A DNA stretch of 5,781 nt from a bacterium (lineage in GTDB: Bacteria > Chloroflexota > Dormibacteria > UBA8260 > Bog-877): assembly GCA_021791455.1 (NCBI GenBank), contig JAJYWM010000165.1, forward strand, positions 2,797 to 8,577. Direction: 5' to 3'. The notes below the pieces were generated by a model. The model searched no databases and was not told the origin of the DNA. It worked only from the letters and a program-made list of their open reading frames with translations. Shown one piece after another: positions 1 through 5,781 of this stretch (its first letter is position 1; every line of letters begins with the position of its first letter). A program made the position numbers and the translations under genes.

Positions 1-1113
1 AGAGGCTACCTCGGCGACTACGTTGAGTCTGCGAGGTTCCAGACGCTGGCCTCGGACGCGAGGAACTCCTGTCGTGCCCTGGCCGAGGTTCGCTATCTGG
101 TCAAGCTCAAGGGGCTGCACGTGTCGGTGCGCAGGTATGCGGGCGAGCCCGACTATGGCGAGACCGTCACGAAGACTTTTGCCAGGTTCCAGCGGGGTCA
201 TGACAAGGAGTACCGGGCAGAGTTCCAAACCAGGACGTCCCTCAACCAGGTGGAGGAGCGCATCCTGGACCGGGTGGCGATGCTGTTTCCCGACGCCTTT
301 GCGGCGTTGGACCGCTTCAGTCGCAATCACCCGGATCCACTCGACCGAAACATCTTGGCGTTCGAGCGGGAGATTCAGTTCTACCTCGCCTACCTTGACT
401 ACTTGGCCCCCCTCCGCAACCTCGGACTGGCGTTCTGCTACCCCGACGTCGATGCCTCTGCCGGGATCACCGAGGCGCAGAATGTCTTCGACCTCGCCCT
501 GGCAAAAAAGTTGGGGGACGGCAAGCGGCTCCCGGTGCTGAACGACTTCGCGCTGACGGGGTCTGAACGGGTCCTCGTCATCACCGGGCCGAATCAGGGC
601 GGAAAGACCACTCTGGCGCGGACATTCGGGCAGGTCCACCATCTCACGATGCTGGGCGTGCCGGTCCCGGGAACTGAGGTTCGCCTGAGGGGCGCGAGCC
701 GCATCCTGACCTGCTTCGCCGGAGACGAGGATGCCTTGGGCGGCAGGGGAAAGCTTGAAAGCGACATACGCACCATAGTGGAATTGGTGGCGCGGGCCGA
801 CTCCAAGAGTGTGTTCATCATCAATGAGCTCTTCTCCTCCACAACGCTCGCCGACGCTAGATCCCTGGGCAAGGCGGTATTGGAGCGACTGATCGCCGCA
901 GGGGCGACCGGCGTCTACGTCACCTTTGTCGATGAGCTGGCATCACTCGGCAAGGCGACGGTGAGCATGGTGAGCCAGGTGGCCGACCACGACCCCACCC
1001 TGCGCACCTACAAGGTCATCCGCGCCCCGGCGCGGGGGCTTGCCTACGCGGTCGAGCTCGCCGAAAAGTTTGGGCTCAGCTATGAACAACTTCGGCGCCG
1101 GATCGTGCCATGA
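1..1113 (+). CDS. MutS-family ATPase, 5'-truncated by window edge (first of a tandem pair)
   Basis: The reading frame is open from base 1, so the start lies to the left; 370 residues are visible. The GTG at 121 is internal, because the preceding 40 codons read as coherent protein. Residues about 1-180 are a mostly helical MutS core-like region. The C-terminal ATPase domain has Walker A GPNQGGKTT at 586-612 (residues 196-204). A CFAGDEDALGGRGK stretch follows at about 712-753, where MutS has its ABC signature loop. Walker B is SVFIINEL, with Asn275-Glu276 at 823-828. Classical MutS has Asp-Glu here. The later Thr-His motif of MutS is Thr-Phe (Phe309, codon 925-927). No C-terminal Smr domain follows. 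The family is known for ATP-driven clamps that dimerise on DNA. The stop overlaps the next start (ATGA), so the likely partner is the next protein. MutS-type ATPase is secure; a role in mismatch repair is not. Confidence 0.9.
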   Translation, partial: RGYLGDYVESARFQTLASDARNSCRALAEVRYLVKLKGLHVSVRRYAGEPDYGETVTKTFARFQRGHDKEYRAEFQTRTSLNQVEERILDRVAMLFPDAFAALDRFSRNHPDPLDRNILAFEREIQFYLAYLDYLAPLRNLGLAFCYPDVDASAGITEAQNVFDLALAKKLGDGKRLPVLNDFALTGSERVLVITGPNQGGKTTLARTFGQVHHLTMLGVPVPGTEVRLRGASRILTCFAGDEDALGGRGKLESDIRTIVELVARADSKSVFIINELFSSTTLADARSLGKAVLERLIAAGATGVYVTFVDELASLGKATVSMVSQVADHDPTLRTYKVIRAPARGLAYAVELAEKFGLSYEQLRRRIVP

Positions 1114-2663
1114 AAGTCCATCTCATGTTTCGCGACCACGACTTCGACCCTACTGGCCCGATACCCGAGGAGGCGTCGGAACTGATCCAGGACCTGGGCC
1201 TGACGCCACTGCTCGACGCGATGTCCGGGGGTGACAGGCTCCTGTCCGAAGTGACGCGAGCGGCCCTGCTCACCGGCTTGGCAGACCCCGAGGCGATCCA
1301 GTATCGGCAGCAGGTCCTGAATGACTGTCTTGATCACCCGGAGCTCGCGCGGGAGCTCTATGAGATCGCGGTGGAGGCGCTTGCCGCCCAGCGCAGGGTC
1401 TTCACCTTTGGACGCCAGGCTCCGTCGGGGATCTTGAGATACGCGCTCCGGGTGATGCGGATATTGCTCGGACCGCTCAGGCGAGTTCGCGAGCTTGCCG
1501 ACCAAGCCCCAGACACGCTGCGTTCCGAGGGCATTCTGAACATGTTCCGCACCGTCCTCGAGGAGCTCGACGACGGCTATTTCCACGACGTGGAGGAGTG
1601 TCTTGCGGGGCTGGAGTTCCGCGACGGGATCACTGTCGGAGCAGGTCTTGGGCAGGGCAACGCTGGGGACAACTACTACCTGAGTCAGCCCCCGCAGGTT
1701 TCCACCGGCTTCCTTGAAAGGATCGGCCTGGGCCGTCGAGATCCCGCTACGTTCGACGTGGCACCGCGCGATGAGGCAGGCGCCCGGGCGTTGGCGGAAC
1801 TGGCAGATCGTGGCATCAACTCAGCGGCCAGCGCCCTGGCCCAGGCGGCCGATCACGTGGTCGCCTACTTTGGCGCGCTGGCCGCCGAGGTCGGGTTCTA
1901 CATCGGTTGTCTCAATCTCGCCGACAACCTGGCCAGTCGAGGTCTCCCCTTCTGTATTCCCAAGCCCGCAGCCAACCTGGCCCTCTCGGCACAGGGCCTT
2001 TACGGGCCCAGCTTGGCCCTGGTCACTCAGCAGAGTGTGGTGGAAAACTCGCTGGCCGCCGATGGACGGGCGCTGATTGTCATCACCGGGGCGAACTCAG
2101 GTGGCAAGTCAACCTTTCTGCGGAGCCTGGGCACTGCCCAGTTGATGATGCAAAGCGGCATGTTCGTGACCGCGACTGCGTTCGAGGCAGCCGTCGGCAG
2201 CCGGGTTTTCACTCACTTTGCCCGCGACGAGGATCCCACCATGGCGAACGGTCGCTTGGCCGAAGAGCTGGCCCGGATGAGCCGCCTGGCCGGGGCAATC
2301 GACGGTCGCGCACTCGTGCTGCTGAACGAGTCCTTCGAGTCCACCAATGAGGCCGAAGGATCCGAGATAGCCCGCCAGGTGATCCGCGCGCTGCTGGAGG
2401 CTGGCTGCCGGGTCGTGCTGGTAACTCACCTGTACGACCTTGCCGACAGCCTATACCAGCGGGGCAACCCCGGGACGCTGTTTTTGCGGGCGGACCCGGC
2501 AACCCACGGCGGCCCGACTTACGTGCTCACCGAGGGTCCGCCACGACCGACCGCCTTTGGCCCGGAGCTGTTTCGCAAGATGGGTGGGTGGGAACTGCCC
2601 ATCAGCGTCGCTGGAGCATCCACGCCAGGGGATGCCAACCCGCCGGACGGCGGCCCTATCTAA
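1110..2663 (+). CDS. MutS-family ATPase without mismatch-recognition domain (second of a tandem pair)
   Basis: This is a complete 517-residue protein. The ATG lies in an ATGA overlap with the upstream gene. I see no good ribosome binding site before it, which suggests translational coupling. The N-terminus MKVHLMFRDHDFD is followed by DPEAIQYRQQ (residues 59-68), which resembles the start of the MutS core/clamp region. There is no domain I and no Phe-x-Glu mismatch-reading motif. A helical region covers about residues 70-310. The ATPase domain has Walker A GANSGGKST (2088-2114, residues 327-335), a signature-like stretch DEDPTMANGR ending near residue 381, and Walker B ALVLLNES with Asn406-Glu407 (2325-2330). 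VVLVTHLYDL follows, with His440 (2427-2429) matching the Thr-His motif of MutS. At 517 residues it is much shorter than MutS1 (about 850) and lacks the Smr tail of MutS2. It probably forms a heterodimer with the preceding protein (inference). Its biological role is unknown; DNA repair or recombination control is a guess from family. Confidence 0.92.
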   Translation: MKVHLMFRDHDFDPTGPIPEEASELIQDLGLTPLLDAMSGGDRLLSEVTRAALLTGLADPEAIQYRQQVLNDCLDHPELARELYEIAVEALAAQRRVFTFGRQAPSGILRYALRVMRILLGPLRRVRELADQAPDTLRSEGILNMFRTVLEELDDGYFHDVEECLAGLEFRDGITVGAGLGQGNAGDNYYLSQPPQVSTGFLERIGLGRRDPATFDVAPRDEAGARALAELADRGINSAASALAQAADHVVAYFGALAAEVGFYIGCLNLADNLASRGLPFCIPKPAANLALSAQGLYGPSLALVTQQSVVENSLAADGRALIVITGANSGGKSTFLRSLGTAQLMMQSGMFVTATAFEAAVGSRVFTHFARDEDPTMANGRLAEELARMSRLAGAIDGRALVLLNESFESTNEAEGSEIARQVIRALLEAGCRVVLVTHLYDLADSLYQRGNPGTLFLRADPATHGGPTYVLTEGPPRPTAFGPELFRKMGGWELPISVAGASTPGDANPPDGGPI

Positions 2664-2960
2664 GTCAGGCGCCGGATCTGGAGCTGGGGCGGCCCAGTTG
2701 GCCCCGCGCGAGGTCGGCTGCGCACCCGAGCAGGTACCAAAGCCAAAGGACTAATAAGGGCCACCGGGCCTGCAATGCAGCCCATCTTCGGCGCTGCAAC
2801 TCGGTGCCCTGAGCTGGCCAGGAAGGGTGAGCTGGCGAATCGGAGAGTGTGGGAACAGCGGGAGGTCGGAGGAACCCACTCGGAAGAGACCTGACTGGCC
2901 TGACATCCCGCCAATCAGGCAGCGGCCTCCAACCGCGCTGCCTCGGGTGAGCCGCCGCCA
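2664..2960. other. Convergent intergenic spacer, structured, no convincing gene
   Basis: This stretch of about 300 bases lies between the stop of the second MutS-like gene and the stop of marR, which face each other. The open frames inside it are rich in Arg, Pro and Trp and lack recognisable motifs. It contains several potential stem-loops, listed separately. A weak 5-bp stem (GGGGC 2686-2690 with GCCCC 2701-2705) lies just after the MutS-like stop. None of the hairpins has a strong T-tract on either strand, so the usual intrinsic terminator pattern is absent. I did not recognise a known RNA family. Confidence 0.6.
2757..2810. other. Long imperfect hairpin in the convergent spacer
   Basis: The outer stem pairs AGGGC (2757-2761) plus ACCG (2763-2766) with CGGTGCCCT (2802-2810), leaving one bulged C at 2762; that gives nine pairs. 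Inside it, TGCAGC (2776-2781) pairs perfectly with GCTGCA (2793-2798), and the loop contains CTTCGG. Read on the minus strand, the stem is followed by TTATTAG, a weak T-rich tail about 150 bases beyond the marR stop. It could act as a terminator for minus-strand transcripts or be part of a structured RNA. The pairing is seen directly; the function is inference. Confidence 0.4.
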
Positions 2961-2971
2961 CTATCGGCGGC
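2917..2971. terminator. Two adjacent GC-rich hairpins at the marR stop, possible bidirectional terminator
   Basis: AGGCAGCG (2917-2924) pairs perfectly with CGCTGCCT (2936-2943) across an 11-base loop. GCCGCCG (2951-2957) pairs perfectly with CGGCGGC (2965-2971) across a 7-base loop, and this second stem spans the marR stop codon at 2961-2963. They sit between convergent genes, where terminators for both directions are expected. No run of T follows on either strand, so this would have to be a U-tract-poor terminator or simply an mRNA 3'-end stabiliser. Confidence 0.35.
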
Positions 2972-3368
2972 CCGCAAAGACGGCGCTCTCCTGCTGCAGG
3001 GAGGCCAGCAGATCATTCGCGACCGTCAACCCAAGCGGGGTCACCGCGACCAGCATCCGCCTTCGGTCCAGGCCATCTTTAGAACGCATCGCCAAGCCGC
3101 GACGCTCGAGGCGGTCCACGACTCGACTGAGGCCGCTCTGACTGAAGCCGCTCGCCTCGGCCAGCTGTGACATCGTGTGCTTGCCGCTCTTGGCCCCCGC
3201 CAGTCGCAGCAACGCTTCGGCATCGGCCCAGCCCAGGTCCACCGAGCTGAGTGACCGCCTCTCCAATGCGCAGCTCAAGGCCCTAGCCCGGGAGAGCAGG
3301 TCGAGTGCACCCCTGAGGGACCCGGGTGCGTCCTGGCCGGCGACGCGGGATGGCGAGGCAGGGGACAC
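2961..3368 (-). CDS. MarR-family winged-helix transcriptional regulator
   Basis: Starting at the GTG at 3368, this is a 135-residue protein, the usual MarR length. MarR proteins are dimeric DNA-binding repressors or activators, often released by small phenolic ligands or oxidants. An N-terminal dimerisation helix (SLRGALDLLSRARAL) leads to the core: TMSQLAEASGFSQSGLSRVV covers the helix-turn-helix with recognition helix near residues 76-92. The wing follows with LDRRR near 100-104, then a C-terminal helix TPLGLTVANDLLASLQQ. The frame extends upstream to a TTG at 3476 (171 residues), which has a GAGG about 8 bases before it. I prefer 3368 because the extra 36 codons have clearly lower third-position GC (about 59 versus about 82 percent by hand count) and end in a dispersed-repeat-like sequence. 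The GAGGAG 12 bases before GTG is itself part of that repeat, so the start remains uncertain. It lies downstream of the HyfB-like gene on the same strand. Its target is unknown; nothing shows that it controls the hyf-like operon. Confidence 0.88.
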   Translation of the reverse strand: MSPASPSRVAGQDAPGSLRGALDLLSRARALSCALERRSLSSVDLGWADAEALLRLAGAKSGKHTMSQLAEASGFSQSGLSRVVDRLERRGLAMRSKDGLDRRRMLVAVTPLGLTVANDLLASLQQESAVFAGRR

Positions 3369-3370
3369 AG

Positions 3371-3397
3371 CATCGCTGCGCTCCTCGGGGTGGAATG
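3371..3397 (-). repeat. Degenerate dispersed repeat (HPEERSD-type) at the marR 5' end
   Basis: Read on the minus strand, this stretch contains CATTCC and then CCGAGGAGCGCAGCGA, close to a dispersed repeat I recall from many bacterial genomes. That repeat is often mistranslated as peptides such as HPEERSDE in predicted proteins. Here the marR upstream frame translates it as FHPEERSDAV. Only half of the usual inverted structure is evident and there is a small insertion after CATTCC, so it would be a decayed copy. Recognition is from memory, not from a search. Confidence 0.45.
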
Positions 3398-3693
3398 GAA
3401 GACGTGCAGCGTGCTCCGAAATTGCGGAGCGGGATATCTCCAGCCCAGTCGTGCTTCCACGGGCACATCGCGACAAGCCACTACCCTCGCTGACGGTATG
3501 CCAGCAGCTGTCGAGTAGAAGCCATCAGCCAGCCGTTCCGACTTGCGCGGGCCCCCTCGCGTTGCGTTCCCATCATGCCACGCTAAGCCCGATCTTTGAG
3601 TGCGGAGACGTACTTGCAAGCACCGGTCCGGCAAGGGCCTGAGGATGATCCCGCAGGAGAGAGCCGGCCCTGGCGAGCCATGGGCAACCGCTG
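3398..3693. other. Spacer between the HyfB-like gene and marR
   Basis: Just under 300 bases separate the HyfB-like stop from the repeat before marR. I see no tRNA, no convincing small gene and no strong sigma-70 promoter. There is no hairpin with a T-tract after the HyfB-like stop. An 8-bp palindrome CTTGCAAG lies at 3613-3620, and its left half (CTTGC) can also pair with GCAAG at 3631-3635. If marR has its own promoter it should lie here; otherwise marR could be reached by read-through from the upstream operon. Confidence 0.5.
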
Positions 3694-5781
3694 TCAGTGA
3701 ACCAGCAGAACAATGACGAATACCGCCACCAGGTAGAGCAGATAGAGGTTGACGTGGCCGGACTGGAGGCGGCTGACTCGCTGCGACAGGCCGCGCGCCC
3801 CCAGCACCAGGGGGCGGTACAGGTAGGTCTCCACGGGCTCGACCACCCGGCGCACGTAGCGCACGGAATGGGTGAAGAAGGGCGCCTGGTGGTAGTCGCG
3901 CTGAATCTCCCTTTGGTCCCGGAAAACCCCTCCAAATGTCGAGCGGAACAGATTGGTGAAGCTGCTCGGCGTGTACTGCATCGTGGGTCGGTAGGGTTCA
4001 CCGGCGCCGCTCCACACCGGAGCCTGCCTGACCTGGCCACGCCGCCCCAGCCGCAGGGCCAAGGCGGTCAGCACGATGATCGCGCAGATGCTCAAGAAGA
4101 TGAAAGTGGGCGAGATGAACGCGTAGTTGAAGCTGGTGGGAACCACAACCATACCGTTGGCATGCAGAATCTGGCTCAAGAATGTGCCTCCCACCCGGAT
4201 CGGGAGGGCGAATTGGCGCGGATGGAGGAAGAACGGCGGCAGCAGGGAGTTGAAAAGGCCCGGCACCCTGGTGGCGTCGGCCACGGAGGCGACGGGCCCA
4301 CTCATCCCGAGAGGCGGGATCAGGGCGGTGACGATCGCGACCGCGGCCGTCGTCGCCATCCCGAGCCTCATGGTCAGGGGAACCTCGCCGGCATGCTCCG
4401 CCCGGCGGCTGCGCGGCGCCCCCAGGAAGGCCCCGCCGAACACCCTGACATAGGTGGTCGCGGCCAGGGCAAAGGTGAGAGTCAACAACATGCCCGCCGC
4501 CGCAATGTAGAGACGGCTTTCCGGAGTGTCGAGTACTCTGGCGCGAATCAGCATCTGCAGGCCCAGCCACTCGGTCTGAAAGCCGTTGAGCGGAGGCACG
4601 CCGGCGAGCCCCATGGCTCCGACGAAGAAGAGCACCGTGGTCCATCGCATCCGCCGCGCCAATCCCCCCAGGATGTCCAGGTTGAGACCGTGGGCTCCGA
4701 CGTCGACACAGCCGGCGCCCATGAAGAGGGTGCTCTTGAGCAGGGCGTGGTAAAAGGCATGCAGGGTCACGACCACCAGAGCGGCGGCGGCCAAGAGCTC
4801 GTGGTGCTGGCTTGAGAACACCAGCGCCAAGCCCAGCATGGCCACCATGAAGCCCATGTTTTCAATGGTGCTGTAGGCCAGCAGCCGTTTCAGGTTGGGT
4901 ACCAGGAGCGAGAACAAGACCCCGTAGGCGGCGGTGAGCACACCAACGCCAAGAGCCAGATAGCCCCACCAGCCCTGGGGTTTGGGAAGCAGGGTCACGA
5001 CCGTCAGCAGGAGGCCGTAAATCCCCATGGAGACGACGATCCCGGAGAGAGCGGCCGAGACGTTTGCGGGGGCCGCGGGGTGAGCCTCAGACAGCCATCC
5101 CTGGAGGGGGACCAGGCCGGCCTTGACTCCGAAACCCAGCAGAAATAGGGCGAACGCGACCGATGCCAGGGTACCGGTCGCAACCGGGTGGTGGGAGAGG
5201 TACGTGAACGTGATCCCTTGGCGGAGGGCACCGAGGGCGATGAAGCCGACCGTCATGGCGATGAAGCCGACCTTGGACAGCACCAACATGAGCAGCGCCG
5301 CCTGAGGTCGACCCGGGCGGTCGAACTCGAGGGTGACCAGCGCATACATGGTGACCACCATGAGCTCCCAGGAGAGCAGGAAGGTGAAGGCGTTGGCGGC
5401 CGCGAGAAGAAGCAGGACGGAGGCCAGGCTGAGATTGAGCAGGGCGTGAAGACTTGCCTGGCGGAGCCTGCCCCCCACGTGGGGGGCATAGCCAGACGAA
5501 TACAGCGCGATCCCGGTGCCGACCACCCCCGTCAGCAGGAGAAAGGTTCCCGCCAGCGGAGTCGCCCGCAATGCAAAACCGCCTATGGGTGTGCTAACCG
5601 GCAGGGTCAAGGTGGCGAGCCCGCCTCTCAGCCAAACAGCCGCGGCGAACACTGTGAGCAACCCCGCCATGATCGCGGATGCGCAGCTCAGGTCAGCCAT
5701 GAGCTGCCAGCGGAGGACGCCCAGGCCCAGGGCGCCGGCGAGGAGGAAGGCCGCCAGCGCCGCGGCCAGAATCTCAAGCGC
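3694..5781 (-). CDS. hyfB: Hydrogenase-4 subunit B / NuoL-NuoM-like proton-antiporter subunit, 5'-truncated
   Basis: This is an integral membrane protein of the family shared by HyfB/HycC, NuoL/NuoM and Mrp antiporter subunits. These proteins couple redox reactions to proton or sodium movement. The Met codon at 5700 is not the start: the frame stays open to the edge and encodes a hydrophobic first helix (AAALAAFLLAGALGLGVL), as expected for HyfB. Visible length is 695 residues, against about 672 for E. coli HyfB. Counting from Met at 5700, family marks are WELM with Glu112, VKAGLVPLQGWLSEAHPAAP with Lys193, LKRLLAYSTIENMGF (270-284), HALLKSTLFMGAG with Lys322, and VPPLNGFQTEW (368-378). The C-terminal tail has the HyfB-like MQYTPSSF (574-581) and ends in a transmembrane helix (651-667). 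The Lys common in helix 8 is Ser224 here. No hyfC-like gene follows, so it is the last gene of its operon or a reordered one. An exact assignment among HyfB, HycC and related antiporter subunits is not certain; HyfB-like fits the tail best. Confidence 0.9.
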   Translation of the reverse strand, partial: ALEILAAALAAFLLAGALGLGVLRWQLMADLSCASAIMAGLLTVFAAAVWLRGGLATLTLPVSTPIGGFALRATPLAGTFLLLTGVVGTGIALYSSGYAPHVGGRLRQASLHALLNLSLASVLLLLAAANAFTFLLSWELMVVTMYALVTLEFDRPGRPQAALLMLVLSKVGFIAMTVGFIALGALRQGITFTYLSHHPVATGTLASVAFALFLLGFGVKAGLVPLQGWLSEAHPAAPANVSAALSGIVVSMGIYGLLLTVVTLLPKPQGWWGYLALGVGVLTAAYGVLFSLLVPNLKRLLAYSTIENMGFMVAMLGLALVFSSQHHELLAAAALVVVTLHAFYHALLKSTLFMGAGCVDVGAHGLNLDILGGLARRMRWTTVLFFVGAMGLAGVPPLNGFQTEWLGLQMLIRARVLDTPESRLYIAAAGMLLTLTFALAATTYVRVFGGAFLGAPRSRRAEHAGEVPLTMRLGMATTAAVAIVTALIPPLGMSGPVASVADATRVPGLFNSLLPPFFLHPRQFALPIRVGGTFLSQILHANGMVVVPTSFNYAFISPTFIFLSICAIIVLTALALRLGRRGQVRQAPVWSGAGEPYRPTMQYTPSSFTNLFRSTFGGVFRDQREIQRDYHQAPFFTHSVRYVRRVVEPVETYLYRPLVLGARGLSQRVSRLQSGHVNLYLLYLVAVFVIVLLVH

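Noticed and set aside
1080..1586. Minus-strand open frame of 168 codons overlapping the MutS-like genes
   Set aside because: It is antisense to the start of the second MutS-like gene, with no recognisable domain and no supporting context.
2810..2836. Nine-base direct repeat TGAGCTGGC at 2810-2818 and 2828-2836
   Set aside because: The same nine bases also occur at 933-941 inside the first MutS-like gene, and the eight-base core occurs again near 2265, so it is a common string in this sequence rather than a specific element.
2665..2961. Minus-strand open frame of 98 codons whose GTG overlaps the marR stop (TAGTG)
   Set aside because: The overlap looks like coupling, but the protein is Arg, Pro and Trp-rich with no motif, third-position GC is low for this genome, and it crosses the hairpin region. 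Conservation in relatives would be needed to revive it.
3661..3680. Possible terminator just after the HyfB-like stop, from repeated GAGCC
   Set aside because: The two GAGCC copies are in direct, not inverted, orientation, and no T-tract follows on the minus strand.
3697..4815. Long + strand open frame (372 codons) opposite the HyfB-like gene
   Set aside because: It is fully antisense to a strongly supported membrane protein and its composition is Gly, His, Glu and Arg-rich with no motif. It is a typical high-GC shadow frame.

Overview
This is a high-GC bacterial window with four genes in two groups that converge on a spacer near 2664-2960. The left part, on the + strand, carries two MutS-family ATPase genes. 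The first has lost its 5' end to the window edge. The second is complete and overlaps the first by 4 bp (ATGA), so the two are almost certainly co-translated. The right part, on the - strand, carries a large HyfB/HycC-type proton-antiporter-like membrane subunit that runs off the right edge. A MarR-family regulator follows it on the same strand.

The MutS-like pair has no Smr nuclease domain, and the complete member has no mismatch-recognition domain I. Both proteins have Asn-Glu in Walker B, where classical MutS has Asp-Glu, and both have altered signature loops. Only the second keeps the Thr-His motif after Walker B; the first has Thr-Phe. The pair therefore looks like a diverged, asymmetric heterodimer of MutS-type ATPases rather than ordinary mismatch repair MutS1 or MutS2.

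The membrane protein has the fold signatures of the NuoL/NuoM/HyfB family: a Trp-Glu in an early helix, Lys-Ala-Gly-x-x-Pro, a His-Pro-Ala-Ala-Pro loop and a late His-Ala-Leu-Leu-Lys. It also has a HyfB-like C-terminal tail ending in a transmembrane helix. The reading frame stays open upstream of the first in-window Met codon, so the true start is at or beyond the right edge. It probably belongs to a group 4 [NiFe]-hydrogenase-like or complex I-like operon whose other genes lie to the right.

The spacer between the convergent groups holds no convincing gene but can form several GC-rich stem-loops. The spacer between the membrane protein and marR holds a degenerate copy of a dispersed repeat whose conceptual translation reads HPEERSD. 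This affects the choice of marR start.

The organism cannot be identified from this window. High GC with a MutS-like tandem and a Hyf-type operon would suit Chloroflexota, Dormibacterota or Actinomycetota-like soil lineages, but that is inference from general familiarity. I see no phage, IS, CRISPR, tRNA or rRNA. I do not see clear evidence of a wholly new system; the divergent MutS-like pair is the best candidate.
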